Source: a candidate division FCPU426 bacterium | Lineage (GTDB): Bacteria > Oederibacteriota > JAAXVQ01 > JAUVAV01 | Length of the DNA stretch: 64,000 nucleotides | Reading direction: 5' to 3' | Assembly (NCBI GenBank): GCA_030591525.1 | Contig: JAUVAV010000012.1 | Span: 1-64,000, forward strand | Shown here: positions 1-8,654 of the stretch, piece after piece | Layout: each line of letters opens with the position of its first letter | Position numbering within the stretch: the stretch's first letter is position 1 | Translations under genes and position numbers: made by a program | Notes under the pieces: model-generated | Told to the model about the DNA's origin: nothing | The model's database searches: none | Seen by the model: only the letters and a program-made list of their open reading frames with translations

Positions 1-1111
1 CGGCCGGCCTCTGGCCAGCCTAAATAGTCCAGCATCATTACGCCCGAAAGCAGCAAAGACCCCGGATTGACTTTATCCTGTCCGGCATATTTAGGTGCCG
101 TGCCGTGGGTGGCTTCAAAAAGCGCCATGCCCTTGCCCATATTCGCGCCCGGCGCCATGCCTAAACCGCCTACCTGGGCGGCGCAGGCATCCGAGATGTA
201 GTCTCCATTCAAATTGGGTGTAGCCAGCACGGAATATTCATCCGGACGCAGGAGCACTTGCTGGAACATGGCATCCGCAATACGATCCTTAATTAAAATC
301 CTGCCGGCCGGCAATTGTCCCTGGCACTCTTCCCAGAGCGCTTTTTCATTGATAGTCTGCTCACCGAATTCCTGGGCCGCGATTTCGTATCCCCAATCCC
401 GGAACGCGCCTTCGGTGTACTTCATTATATTACCTTTATGCACCAGGGTTACGGAAGGACATTTATGCTCCAGCGCATATTGGATGGCCGCTTTTACGAT
501 ACGATGGGTGTTGCGGCGTGTCATGGGTTTGATGCCGATCCCGGCTTCGGACGAGAGGGGAGTTTTAAGTTCCCGGCTTACGAAATCCGCCAGCATCTTC
601 GCTTCGCGGCTCCCGGCCGGCCACTCAATCCCGGCGTATACATCCTCGGTGTTCTCGCGAAAGATAACCACATTCAGTTTTTCGGGCTGCTTAACCGGGG
701 CCGGTGTTCCCTGGTAATAACGCACGGGCCGTACGCAGGCAAACAAATCCAGTTCCTGCCTAAGGCTGACGTTTAAAGAACGGAACCCCCCGCCTACGGG
801 CGTGGTGAGAGGCCCTTTAATGGCCACGCGGTATTTCCGGACAGCCTCCAGAGTCTCTGGGGGCAGGGCCGGCAGCCTGTTGGCTGCGGCTTTCTCTCCG
901 CAGAGGATTTCCATCCATTTTATTTCACGCCTGCCCTTATAAGTTGTCGCTATGGCAGCTTCCCATACCCGGCGGGCCGCGGCCCAGATATCCGGGCCTA
1001 TGCCATCACCTTCAATATAAGGAATCACGGGCTTATCTGGAACTTGCAGCCGGCCTTTGCTCTCCTGGATAATCTCCCCGTCCGGAGGCGGAGTATAAAT
1101 AACTTTTTCCA
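1..1111 (-). CDS. icd: NADP-type isocitrate dehydrogenase, C-terminus cut by window edge
   Basis: Oxidatively decarboxylates isocitrate to 2-oxoglutarate in the cytoplasm (TCA cycle, glutamate supply). The translation reads from ATG at 1111 through the hallmark stretches [14 protein letters not shown] near the N-terminus, the phosphorylation-loop/substrate segment [87 protein letters not shown] and [20 protein letters not shown]. This is the E. coli-like homodimeric family of about 415 residues. Some 370 residues are present and only the last part is missing at base 1. The start lies 10 bases after the stop of the citrate-synthase-like gene upstream, so the two form an operon that would make 2-oxoglutarate from citrate. 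No aconitase is visible here. Identification is secure; coenzyme preference is inferred from family membership. Confidence 0.95.
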
Positions 1112-1121
1112 TGCGCCCGCT

Positions 1122-2513
1122 TTACTCCTTTTCGTGATGCAGGTATCCCACCCACTCGGAAAAGTGGATACGGGCCTGATCCCACATCTCGGCATCCGAT
1201 ATGCCGGTAGTCCGTTCCTCGGCATACTGCTGATCAACCCATTCCTTAATCGCCAGCACCCCGGGATCGATCTTTTCCACCTTGAATTTTTCCGGAATTT
1301 TTAGACGGGCGTTAATCCAATAGGCAATCCCGGCAGCCCCGGATTTATCCGTAATCCCGATATCCACCGGACGGTTCAACACCTTCTCGGTGTCAAAAAT
1401 ATTATAGATTTCCTGGTCCTTCATCAATCCGTCGGCATGAATGCCGGCCCGGGTTACATTGAAATTAGCTCCCACCAGGGGTTGGTTGGCAGGTATCTGG
1501 TACCCTATCTCCTTTTCAAAATATCCCGCCATCTCGGTAATGGCCGAAGTATCTATTCCATCCGTTTCCCCGCGCAGACCGATATATTCAATCAGCAGCG
1601 CTTCGATCGGCGTATTTCCGGTACGCTCGCCGATTCCCAGCAAAGTACCGTTGGCCGCCGAACATCCGTACAACCACGCCCCTACCGCATTGCTCAGCCC
1701 CCGGTAGAAATCATTATGTCCGTGCCACTCCAGCAGTTCCGAGGGCACGCCGGCGTACTTGTGCAGCCCGTAAATGATTCCGTTCACATTGCGCGGCAGC
1801 ATGACTCCGGGATAACTCACGCCATATCCCAGCGTATCGCAAGCCCGTATCTTTACCGGAATCCCGGACTCCTTGGAAAGCCGCATAAGCCTCTGGGCAA
1901 AAGGAATCACGAACCCATAAAAGTCGGCGCGGGTAATATCCTCAAAATGGCAGCGAGGAATGATGCCCACCTCGAGCGCGGAACGAACTATCTCTAAATA
2001 ACCTTCCATGGCCTGCTCCCGCGTCTTTTTGAGCTTATTGAAAATATGATAATCCGAGGCCGAGGTTAGAATCCCGGTTTCCTGGAGCTCCATTTCTTTT
2101 ACGATCTTCAAATCCTCTTTCTTGGCCCGGATCCACCCCGTAACCTCGGGAAACTCATACCCCCGTTCCAGGCATTTGCGCACCGCTTCCTTGTCCTTGT
2201 CAGTGTACAGGAAAAACTCGCTTTGCCGAATGATTCCGTTGGAACCGGAGAGCTTATGCATAAGATCAAACAAGCGGACGATTTGATCCACGGTAAAAGG
2301 CGGGAGGGCCTGCTGGCCGTCGCGGAAAGTTGTATCCGTAATCCAAATATCCTCCGCCGGCACCAAGGGAACCATGCGGTGATTGAAGCACATGAGCGGC
2401 GGCATCTCGTAAGTATAAATGTCGCGGTATAGATTGGGTTCCTTAACTTGCTGGAGTTCATACTGGTATTCCTCGCGCATCAAAGTCCGGCGATGTTTAT
2501 CGAATTTAATCAT
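1122..2513 (-). CDS. HMGL-like condensing enzyme, probable Re-citrate synthase
   Basis: A 463-residue DRE-TIM metallolyase (isopropylmalate/homocitrate synthase superfamily). The metal and catalytic motif WITDTTFRDGQQ is near residue 50, with LLEWHGHNDF and AANGTLLGIGERTGN further on; the metal-ligand pattern HGHND and the GERTGN motif are intact. The family resembles proteins of anaerobes usually labelled 2-isopropylmalate synthase, and the N-terminal phrase VKEPNLYRDIYTYE is typical of that branch. Some members of it are Re-face citrate synthases, for example in Clostridium kluyveri. Lying directly upstream of icd, with 10 bases between them and no leu or lys genes, it probably condenses oxaloacetate and acetyl-CoA. 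ATG 2513 is chosen because AGGAGG sits just upstream; an in-frame extension to 2609 reads through low-quality leader sequence. Alternatives are homocitrate or citramalate synthase. Confidence 0.75.
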   Translation of the reverse strand: MIKFDKHRRTLMREEYQYELQQVKEPNLYRDIYTYEMPPLMCFNHRMVPLVPAEDIWITDTTFRDGQQALPPFTVDQIVRLFDLMHKLSGSNGIIRQSEFFLYTDKDKEAVRKCLERGYEFPEVTGWIRAKKEDLKIVKEMELQETGILTSASDYHIFNKLKKTREQAMEGYLEIVRSALEVGIIPRCHFEDITRADFYGFVIPFAQRLMRLSKESGIPVKIRACDTLGYGVSYPGVMLPRNVNGIIYGLHKYAGVPSELLEWHGHNDFYRGLSNAVGAWLYGCSAANGTLLGIGERTGNTPIEALLIEYIGLRGETDGIDTSAITEMAGYFEKEIGYQIPANQPLVGANFNVTRAGIHADGLMKDQEIYNIFDTEKVLNRPVDIGITDKSGAAGIAYWINARLKIPEKFKVEKIDPGVLAIKEWVDQQYAEERTTGISDAEMWDQARIHFSEWVGYLHHEKE

Positions 2514-2694
2514 GATATTTCCTCCTGGATCATGTCCCCGGCAGAAACCTGAGACTGATAAATCACCCCCCCCCGTAGCAGGGGCGCTGCTGGCCGCGCC
2601 CGCATACACGACGCATGTCTTTATTTTGCCCGTGACCGCTCCCGGAGGCGGCCTCTAAGATAGCTACCGGGCATCAACTGGCATTGGGGGTAAT
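2514..2694 (-). promoter_or_regulatory. Structured leader of the citrate synthase-icd operon
   Basis: About 180 bases separate the promoter from the start codon and no reading frame explains them. On the minus strand a stem TGCCCG/CGGGCA (2668-2673 with 2627-2632) encloses a second hairpin CCGC/GCGG (2636-2651), and a G-rich run follows near 2565-2572. This layout would suit a cis-regulatory RNA, but it does not match any riboswitch class I can recognise. The ribosome-binding site AGGAGG is at its end (2521-2526). Confidence 0.35.
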
Positions 2695-2723
2695 AATATA
2701 CGGAAGGCCTTATGAATTGTCAA
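2695..2723 (-). promoter_or_regulatory. Sigma70-type promoter for citrate synthase-icd operon
   Basis: On the minus strand TTGACA (2723-2718), a 17-base spacer and TATATT (2700-2695) match the vegetative consensus nearly perfectly. Transcription would begin near 2688 and produce a leader of about 175 bases. Confidence 0.7.
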
Positions 2724-2792
2724 CCAGGGAAAAGCATGGACGTTGTGACGCCCACTATTTCCTGCCATCAAAACACGGATGCTTTTCCCTGG
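2724..2792. promoter_or_regulatory. Long inverted repeat abutting the -35 box
   Basis: The 14-base arms CCAGGGAAAAGCAT (2724-2737) and ATGCTTTTCCCTGG (2779-2792) are perfect complements separated by 41 bases. The left arm touches the -35 hexamer of the citrate synthase promoter. The wide spacing suits a pair of operator half-sites or a looped operator better than a terminator. The regulator is unknown. Confidence 0.45.
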
Positions 2793-2866
2793 TCAGGTGA
2801 TACAATCTCATTCGAGGTAGCAACTTTGGTTAATATCCCAAAACAGGTATCCTAAAATTCGTCCTC

Positions 2867-3037
2867 CTACCCTTTCAAGTAACTCAACAACTGATAAATC
2901 AGGATTGCCGGCCAGAACATGGCTTGGATAATCCCCAGCACGCCGGTCCAGAAACTGTGGGCCTGCTGGACGAAATAAACCGCAGCGCCGATAAAAGCCA
3001 TGAAGTAAAAGCCGCCGGAAGTTTGATAGTTTTTCAT
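2867..3037 (-). CDS. 56-residue conserved-looking membrane protein
   Basis: Starts MKNYQTSGGFYFMAFIGAAV and ends LLSYLKG. ATG 3037 is preceded by GGAGGC at a good distance. Two hydrophobic stretches, roughly residues 9-24 and 33-51, suggest a small integral membrane protein with two passes. The N-terminal phrase resembles small hypothetical proteins I associate with anaerobic and candidate-phylum bacteria, but I cannot assign a function. It stands alone between the bactofilin-like gene and the citrate synthase promoter, transcribed the same way. Codon use looks normal and the Shine-Dalgarno is clear, so it is probably real. Confidence 0.7.
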   Translation of the reverse strand: MKNYQTSGGFYFMAFIGAAVYFVQQAHSFWTGVLGIIQAMFWPAILIYQLLSYLKG

Positions 3038-3065
3038 GATTTGCCTCCTGTGTGGATTATTTTTT

Positions 3066-3285
3066 TCTACGCCGGCTAAAGCCTGCGGCTACCACCTTGT
3101 ATCTATATAATATAGAAGGAATGTCCTCGAATTCAATTTCCCCGCTCTGAAGAGCGGGGAATTGGATATGATCTGTAGATTATATAAATGTGTATCCCGC
3201 ATTTCGCTTTTTCAGCGAAATGTCCCCGGCTTGAACATGCATATCAATAATAATCTTCATCTCATGTCACGAAGTCAAGCCGGGG
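3066..3285. repeat. Cluster of hairpin repeats upstream of the 56-residue gene
   Basis: The gap 3038-3302 holds several palindromes. CTACGCCGGCTAAAGCCTGCGG (3068 onward, fewer than 20 bases of it conserved) recurs at 41229-41255. CAATTTCCCCGCTCT pairs with AGAGCGGGGAATTG (3134-3164, one bulged base). ATTTCGC...GCGAAAT is at 3201-3221. CCCCGGCTTGA pairs with TCAAGCCGGGG (3224-3234 and 3275-3285). No gene fits here. Confidence 0.6.
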
Positions 3286-3302
3286 AATTCGCGGCTAACA
3301 TA

Positions 3303-4157
3303 TTAAGCTTTGACCCGGGGAGGCTTGGCTGGGTTGTTCTTACCGGAGCTCAGCCATGGTTTATTGGTGCCAAAACGAGTCAAGAGTATGGCTCCCAGTC
3401 CGGGAAGCGTGGCAATGAAATAAAAAGCACCCCCGATAAAAGGAACGAAATGTATAACCTTGAGCAGCAACAGTCCTAAGAGAACCGCCATGGTGGGCGA
3501 ACAGCGGGCCGACATTTTGTGCCCCAGCAGGTAAGCCACGGAGGCAATCCCAAACCAGCGGGCTACCAGCAAGAAAATAAAAATCGCCAATGAAATCGGG
3601 ATGCCGAATAAAGTCACTGCAAAACCAATGGCCAGCGGCAATAATAGTATAATAGCGAATAAGCCTACCAGGCTGGATTTCAACAGATCAGCGGATACTT
3701 CCTCGGCTGTATAGCGGATCTGGTTCGGCCACATCATGACCAGGAATATGCAAAACAGAATTAAACCCGCGGCGGAAACCAACTTGAATAAAAAACTAAA
3801 AAGCAGCACCTTTCCAATGGAAAAAAACGGAAGAGACTTCCAGCCTATCTGGCCGCCGATCTCGACTTTGGACCCCAGCACCAGGGCCCCGGGAACCACC
3901 TCGATTTGTCCTCCTATGCAAACTACGTCTCCGCCTATATAAGCCGTACTCTCCAGAAATACATCTCCCCGTATTACCACCACATTACCGGTAATCCGGC
4001 CCTTAATCTCGGCCGATCCGTTTAATACTACCAGTTCGCTGTACTCGGCTCTGACCGGAACCATTGCATTTTCATTAAAACGAAACAGATTATCCGCCCA
4101 TCCCAGATGCGGCGCCAGCAGCATTCCCATAACTGTTCCTAAGATGAGCTTCTTCAT
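3303..4157 (-). CDS. Secreted bactofilin-like domain plus C-terminal membrane region
   Basis: 284 residues. A signal peptide (MKKLILGTVMGMLLAPHLGWA) is followed at about 40-110 by a right-handed beta-helix-like stretch with regular hydrophobic periodicity (SAEIKGRITGNVVVIRGD, AYIGGDVVCIGGQIEVVPGA), the pattern of polymer-forming bactofilin-type proteins. Four or five hydrophobic helices follow from about 120 to 265. The fold is thus an extracytoplasmic beta-helix tethered to the inner membrane; this combination is seen in uncharacterised bacterial families and the function is unknown. It lies 37 bases after batE on the same strand and is likely the last gene of the Bat operon. The C-terminus is short and basic. 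Confidence 0.65.
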   Translation of the reverse strand: MKKLILGTVMGMLLAPHLGWADNLFRFNENAMVPVRAEYSELVVLNGSAEIKGRITGNVVVIRGDVFLESTAYIGGDVVCIGGQIEVVPGALVLGSKVEIGGQIGWKSLPFFSIGKVLLFSFLFKLVSAAGLILFCIFLVMMWPNQIRYTAEEVSADLLKSSLVGLFAIILLLPLAIGFAVTLFGIPISLAIFIFLLVARWFGIASVAYLLGHKMSARCSPTMAVLLGLLLLKVIHFVPFIGGAFYFIATLPGLGAILLTRFGTNKPWLSSGKNNPAKPPRVKA

Positions 4158-4194
4158 AATCTTTATTCCTCCACCAGCTTTATGGCTCTGGTAA

Positions 4195-4959
4195 TTATCT
4201 ATCCGCCCATACTTCCTGGGCCAGCACCCAGCCTTTATATCCCTCGCGCGGCAGGCCGATAGCTGTCCATTCCTTCTCTCTTCCTAAAATCCTGACTTCC
4301 CTTCCTTCGGGCACCGTGAAACCAACTTGATACTCCGGACCCGGGCCGTTGCGCGCTTCCGCCTGGACGGCTACCACCACGCCCCAGCAAACTTTTTTTT
4401 CTATAATCAGGCGCACTGAGGCCCAGGCTGCGAAAAATAAAAAAAATACTCCGGCGGTTCCGGCAAACCATCTCAGGGCGTCTCCCCGTCCCCGCGTTAT
4501 AATTAAACTGCCGGTCAGTATTGCCAGTATCAGGAATACTATCCAGGCCACGCCTGCCAGTATTGGCCCGGAAAACCGATTGAACAAATCCCGTCCCAGC
4601 CTGGCCAAAGGACCGGAACGATCGGGCGGCTGCCGGACAAAACTTCTTACATGCCTCAAATTATAACGTATATCGTCATCAAAGGGTGATTTTTTCAGGG
4701 CCCAACGATAATATGCTATGGCCCGGCCCAGATGGTGCTGCTTGAACTCGGCGTTTCCAAGATTGTAATAAAGCTCCGCGTTTTCCCAGCCCTGATCCAG
4801 CAGCCAATGATAATCGGCAACTGCCCGGGCATAATCGCCGCTATCAAAAGCTGCCCGGGCCCCGGCCAGCTTTTGACCGGACTCGTCAGCCGGGCCCTCG
4901 GCTGCCAGGGGACTCACTAACCAAAACAAGCTGCCGGCCAGTATAAAAATCCGTCTCAT
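4195..4959 (-). CDS. batE: BatE-like TPR/SH3 protein
   Basis: 254 residues. An N-terminal signal sequence ends near AAEGPA. A pair of TPR motifs follows at about 30-105 (ARAAFDSGDYARAVADYHWL, LYYNLGNAEFKQHHLGRAIA). Two transmembrane helices lie at about 132-185, and a bacterial SH3 domain at about 190-250 (EARNGPGPEYQVGFTVPEGR, GYKGWVL). TPR plus SH3 at the end of a MoxR/Bat operon is the BatE arrangement. The start overlaps the batD stop by four bases, indicating translational coupling. Bat proteins are linked to aerotolerance and envelope stress in Bacteroides and Leptospira, but the molecular role is not settled. Confidence 0.85.
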   Translation of the reverse strand: MRRIFILAGSLFWLVSPLAAEGPADESGQKLAGARAAFDSGDYARAVADYHWLLDQGWENAELYYNLGNAEFKQHHLGRAIAYYRWALKKSPFDDDIRYNLRHVRSFVRQPPDRSGPLARLGRDLFNRFSGPILAGVAWIVFLILAILTGSLIITRGRGDALRWFAGTAGVFFLFFAAWASVRLIIEKKVCWGVVVAVQAEARNGPGPEYQVGFTVPEGREVRILGREKEWTAIGLPREGYKGWVLAQEVWADR

Positions 4960-6821
4960 ACTTTTCTCTCCTTGGAAAGAATGCGTCCCAGTTTTACCAG
5001 AAGGTCCTCGGCTTCTTGTTCCTGCCGCTCCATTTCCGCGTCCTTCCGCCCGCTGGGCGCAAACCGGGCAAAATCACACTCATCAAACAGGTTGGCAAGT
5101 TTTTCCACCATGATTTCTTCTGCGCCAATATCGTGTAATTTTTGCACAATCTCCCGCTTAGTACTCCCGGAACGGGAGATCCCCAAATGATCCGCCAGGT
5201 ACCAGGTTAAAGCCTGAGAGAGGGAAGCATAAAAAGCCTTGGAATCCCGGCGCAGGCGCTGGGTTCTTGCCTGGCGAAGGACCCGGCGCGCGCTTTGCTC
5301 AGCCTTGAGACGGCGCGCGTATCTGGGATCAGAAGCCAATTGATCCTGGCGGCGCTGCCAAAACCAGAGCGCGCCCAGCCCTATCGGAGGCAATAAAAAC
5401 CCGGCTATCCAGATCCAGGCCGGCCACGGCCGAAAAGGCTTCAGGGAAAAATTAGTTTTCAGATACCGGATATCTTCCGCCACCACCTTAACTCCCGGAC
5501 CAACGGGTTCGGAAGTGCTCCGGCTTCCTACGACCACGGGCTGGGTTTTCCCCGGCAAAACTTCCAGGCTGAGGCTGGGTACTTCCAGTTTTTCAAACCG
5601 TCTTTTACCGGGATTGAAGTAATTATAAATAATGGGCGGGATAGTCAATTTTCCGGTTACTTCCGGCCGGATCAAGGTCCGGTAGATTTTAACTCCCTTT
5701 ACTCTGCCTTTTTGCTTTTGAACTTCCGAGGAAGAAACCGTTTCATATACCTTGAACCCTTTTAGCACGGGAATCCGGGGTTTGCCCACGGATTTAACAT
5801 TGCCTTCACCAAAAATCCGGATTTCCATGGTAACGGCCTCGCCAACCTTGGCTTGTTTCCGGTCCAGCTTGGCCGAGAGAGACCATTGCCCCACTGTCCC
5901 GGAAAATTCTTTAGGCCGGCCTTCTCTGGGAATCGGCTTGACTTCCAGATTGATCGGGTCGGAACTCAGCTTCACCTGCTGCCCGCCGGAAAAGAAATCC
6001 CGGAAAAAATCATCTCCCAAAGGATCAAAAGACCGCCGCCGGAAATCCCGGGTTTGCACTACCAGGGTAGCCGGACTAATAGTCAGCTTGCCGGCTGTAG
6101 TGGGAAAAAGCGCAGTCTTGATCTCAATCACCTGGTACTCCTGTCCCTGTATCCGGACATTATAATTCCTCTGGGGCGGCAGATCCTCGGCCCAGAATCC
6201 GCTGGTATCCGGAGGCTGATATTGCGGCTGGGAAAGCAGGCGTATGCGCGAAAAAAACCTGAAAGTAAGAATTACCGGTTCATTCACATAAACCCGGCGA
6301 TGGTCTACGCTGGTAGTAATAAACGCCCCCTTCCCGGCATAACGTGAAGTTCCGGGGAGCGTATCGGTCTTGGGCGGCTTGGCTCTAGGCCCGGGCGGCA
6401 CCACAGGAGGCCGAGAAGGCCTGGAAGGCTGCACTGCCCGGCCGGATGATCCAACTTGTATTTGGATAGGTTGGGTGGAATAGGTGCGGCCCGCATGATC
6501 GATCTGAACCGGCCCGATAGTAAAGTTCCCTGTCCCTTTGGGAACCAGCACATAAGTAAATTTCAAAGCGGATGAAATCTTCCCATTAACAAAAGAAAAG
6601 TTTGAAGAACGTCCTCCCTCATAAACCTGAAACTCCGGCATATCCGGCAGGCGGGGCGACCCTTTCAGATTAACTTTACCCTCAATCGTCACGACCAAAC
6701 GTATATGCTGTCCCACTGCGGCCTGTTGAGGGTTGGCCATAGCGGATATGGATATCTCCTGCGCCCATGCAGCGGAAGCTGTTAAGGCGCAGAGAATTAT
6801 GCTCCCCATGATTTTCCTCAC
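4956..6821 (-). CDS. batD: BatD oxygen-tolerance family protein
   Basis: About 621 residues. A signal peptide (through ASAAWA) is followed by several Ig-like extracytoplasmic segments, beginning with ISISAMANPQQAAVGQHIRL and containing the family phrase GTGNFTIGPVQIDHAGRTY. A single transmembrane helix lies near 475-495 (WPAWIWIAGFLLPPIGLGAL) and a cytoplasmic helical tail contains LSQALTWYLADHLGI. This is the standard BatD layout. GTG 6821 is chosen because CAGGAGA precedes it at about 9 bases; ATG 6809 is possible, and a TTG at 6857 has no usable spacing. It overlaps batE at its 3' end and begins 30 bases after batB-batC. Confidence 0.88.
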   Translation of the reverse strand: MRKIMGSIILCALTASAAWAQEISISAMANPQQAAVGQHIRLVVTIEGKVNLKGSPRLPDMPEFQVYEGGRSSNFSFVNGKISSALKFTYVLVPKGTGNFTIGPVQIDHAGRTYSTQPIQIQVGSSGRAVQPSRPSRPPVVPPGPRAKPPKTDTLPGTSRYAGKGAFITTSVDHRRVYVNEPVILTFRFFSRIRLLSQPQYQPPDTSGFWAEDLPPQRNYNVRIQGQEYQVIEIKTALFPTTAGKLTISPATLVVQTRDFRRRSFDPLGDDFFRDFFSGGQQVKLSSDPINLEVKPIPREGRPKEFSGTVGQWSLSAKLDRKQAKVGEAVTMEIRIFGEGNVKSVGKPRIPVLKGFKVYETVSSSEVQKQKGRVKGVKIYRTLIRPEVTGKLTIPPIIYNYFNPGKRRFEKLEVPSLSLEVLPGKTQPVVVGSRSTSEPVGPGVKVVAEDIRYLKTNFSLKPFRPWPAWIWIAGFLLPPIGLGALWFWQRRQDQLASDPRYARRLKAEQSARRVLRQARTQRLRRDSKAFYASLSQALTWYLADHLGISRSGSTKREIVQKLHDIGAEEIMVEKLANLFDECDFARFAPSGRKDAEMERQEQEAEDLLVKLGRILSKERKV

Positions 6822-6850
6822 AGAACATACTCTCCTGAATTTTAAGTTTA

Positions 6851-8638
6851 CTACCAATTCTCCTGCCCCTTGGCTGCGCCCTGCTTTCTCATTTTTTTCA
6901 GGCGTTCACGCTGGGCGTCCTGTTCGGCTTCGCGGACCGCGTCCAGAATATTCTCGGCATTCTCCCGGCTCATCTCCCCGGGCTTGGGCCCTGGCAGCAA
7001 TTCCTCGTCCGGGGTCTGCTGCCCGGCATCCTGATCCGCTTTCGCGTTCCCGTGCTCATCCGGCCCGGCAGAGTTTTTGGAATCGCCGGACTTGGCCTGT
7101 GATTTTTCATCGGATTTATCCCGGTCTTTATCGTCTTTGGCTTCCCCGCCTGGTTGCTGTTTACGGGATGATTTTTCTTTTGAATCATCCTTTTGCTTGT
7201 CCTGCTTTTTCCCAGGGGGCGGCTGTTTTAGCAAGGCCAAGGCCTGGGAGAGATTGTATATGGTATCTTCATCCCGCGGCTTGAGTTTCAGGGCCTTATG
7301 ATACTGCTTTACAGCTTCGGTATACTGTTCTTGTTCTAAATAATTATTCCCCAGGTTATAAAATGTCTTAGCGCGCAGTTTCCGGTTCTTGCTTTTCAAG
7401 ACCCGGTTATAGGCTTGTTCCGCTTCCGGATATTTTTCCAGCTTATGCAGAGCATTCCCCATATCATAATGTATAATCGGATGTTCCGGCCGTTTAATCT
7501 GCGCATCCCGGTATTTGGTTAAGGCTGACTCGTACTTTTCTTTTTTATATTCCCGATTGCCTTTATTGATATCATCCGCGATTCCGGCCTGAACCGGAAG
7601 CGCTCCCAGTAAAATCATCGGGAACATCCAAAGCCAGGCCCCCCGGCGGCCGGGAAGCCATAAGGCCAGCATCAGCAGCATAAGGGCCGGAAACAGAATA
7701 TACTGAAAGCGGTCTTCCGAAGTTCCGTATTGTCCGGCAGACACCTCGCGTTTCTGCATCCGGTTGATTATTTCCGCGATATTACCTGCTTCCAAATTAC
7801 CCTCATGGGCCGGCAGATAAGCGCCGTTGGTAAGAGCCGCGATTTCTTTCAGGCTCTTCTCATCCAGTTTGGAAACCACGATCTGGCCGGTCTGGTTTTT
7901 TATATATTTTTTTATTCGCCCGGCTGAATCCCGTTCCGGAACCGGCTCGCCTTCCGGCGTTCCAAAACCAATGTTTATAATACGTACCCCGGCCGCCTTG
8001 GCCTCGCGCGCAGCTTCCAAGGGCTGGGAGTGGTGATCCTCTCCATCAGTCAATAACACCAAAACCCTGTATCCCTCTCCGCCTTGAGGAAAGGTCTTGA
8101 GCGCCAGCCTGATAGCCCGGCCCAGTGCGGTTCCCGGCAGGGCCACAGTGTCCGGGGTAAGATAATTCAGGAACATTTTAGCGGCTGCATAATCAGTCGT
8201 CAAGGGGCAAGCCACCTGGGCGGATCCGGCAAAGGCAATCACGCCCACGCGATCGCCGCCCAAGCTGTCAATCAGGGCTGCCAATTCCTGCTGGGCGCGC
8301 TGCAAACGATTGGGTTTCACGTCCTCTGCCAGCATGGAGCGCGAAACATCCAGGGCAATGATTACATCCACGCCCTGACGCCGGACTTCCACCATCTTAA
8401 CACCGTACTGCGGGCCGGCCAGGGCCAGACACAAAAGCAGGACACCGGCTCCCCAGGCCATATTGCGAATAGTACGCCGTGTTGGCGAGAGATGGCCAAA
8501 GAGCCGCGCGACCATGTCCGGCGCTCCAAAGGCCTTTAAATCCCGGCCGCGCTGCCAACGCCCCCAAACGCCTGCTCCTATCAGCAGCGGAATAAGCGCC
8601 AGGGCGCAGTAAAAAAACACAGAATGCGTAAATTGCAT
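6851..8638 (-). CDS. batB: BatB-BatC fusion: VWA domain with TPR and charged tail
   Basis: About 595 residues. A transmembrane pair at 8-25 and 58-75 leads into a von Willebrand A domain with a complete MIDAS (DVSRS at 97-101, and the downstream LLTDGEDH Asp). A further membrane helix near 310-345 is followed by three TPRs at about 370-475 (YNLGNNYLEQEQYTEAVKQY) and then a highly charged K/D/E/Q-rich tail. In most species the VWA part is BatB and the TPR plus charged tail is BatC. Here they are one polypeptide, and no frameshift signal is visible at the junction. ATG 8638 has ACGGAGAAG upstream. The gene lies 17 bases after batA. Confidence 0.88.
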   Translation of the reverse strand: MQFTHSVFFYCALALIPLLIGAGVWGRWQRGRDLKAFGAPDMVARLFGHLSPTRRTIRNMAWGAGVLLLCLALAGPQYGVKMVEVRRQGVDVIIALDVSRSMLAEDVKPNRLQRAQQELAALIDSLGGDRVGVIAFAGSAQVACPLTTDYAAAKMFLNYLTPDTVALPGTALGRAIRLALKTFPQGGEGYRVLVLLTDGEDHHSQPLEAAREAKAAGVRIINIGFGTPEGEPVPERDSAGRIKKYIKNQTGQIVVSKLDEKSLKEIAALTNGAYLPAHEGNLEAGNIAEIINRMQKREVSAGQYGTSEDRFQYILFPALMLLMLALWLPGRRGAWLWMFPMILLGALPVQAGIADDINKGNREYKKEKYESALTKYRDAQIKRPEHPIIHYDMGNALHKLEKYPEAEQAYNRVLKSKNRKLRAKTFYNLGNNYLEQEQYTEAVKQYHKALKLKPRDEDTIYNLSQALALLKQPPPGKKQDKQKDDSKEKSSRKQQPGGEAKDDKDRDKSDEKSQAKSGDSKNSAGPDEHGNAKADQDAGQQTPDEELLPGPKPGEMSRENAENILDAVREAEQDAQRERLKKMRKQGAAKGQENW

Positions 8639-8654
8639 ATACTTCTCCGTTCTT

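Noticed and set aside
214-776. Plus-strand frames across the start of the window
   Set aside because: They overlap the clearly real icd gene on the other strand and show no family motif.
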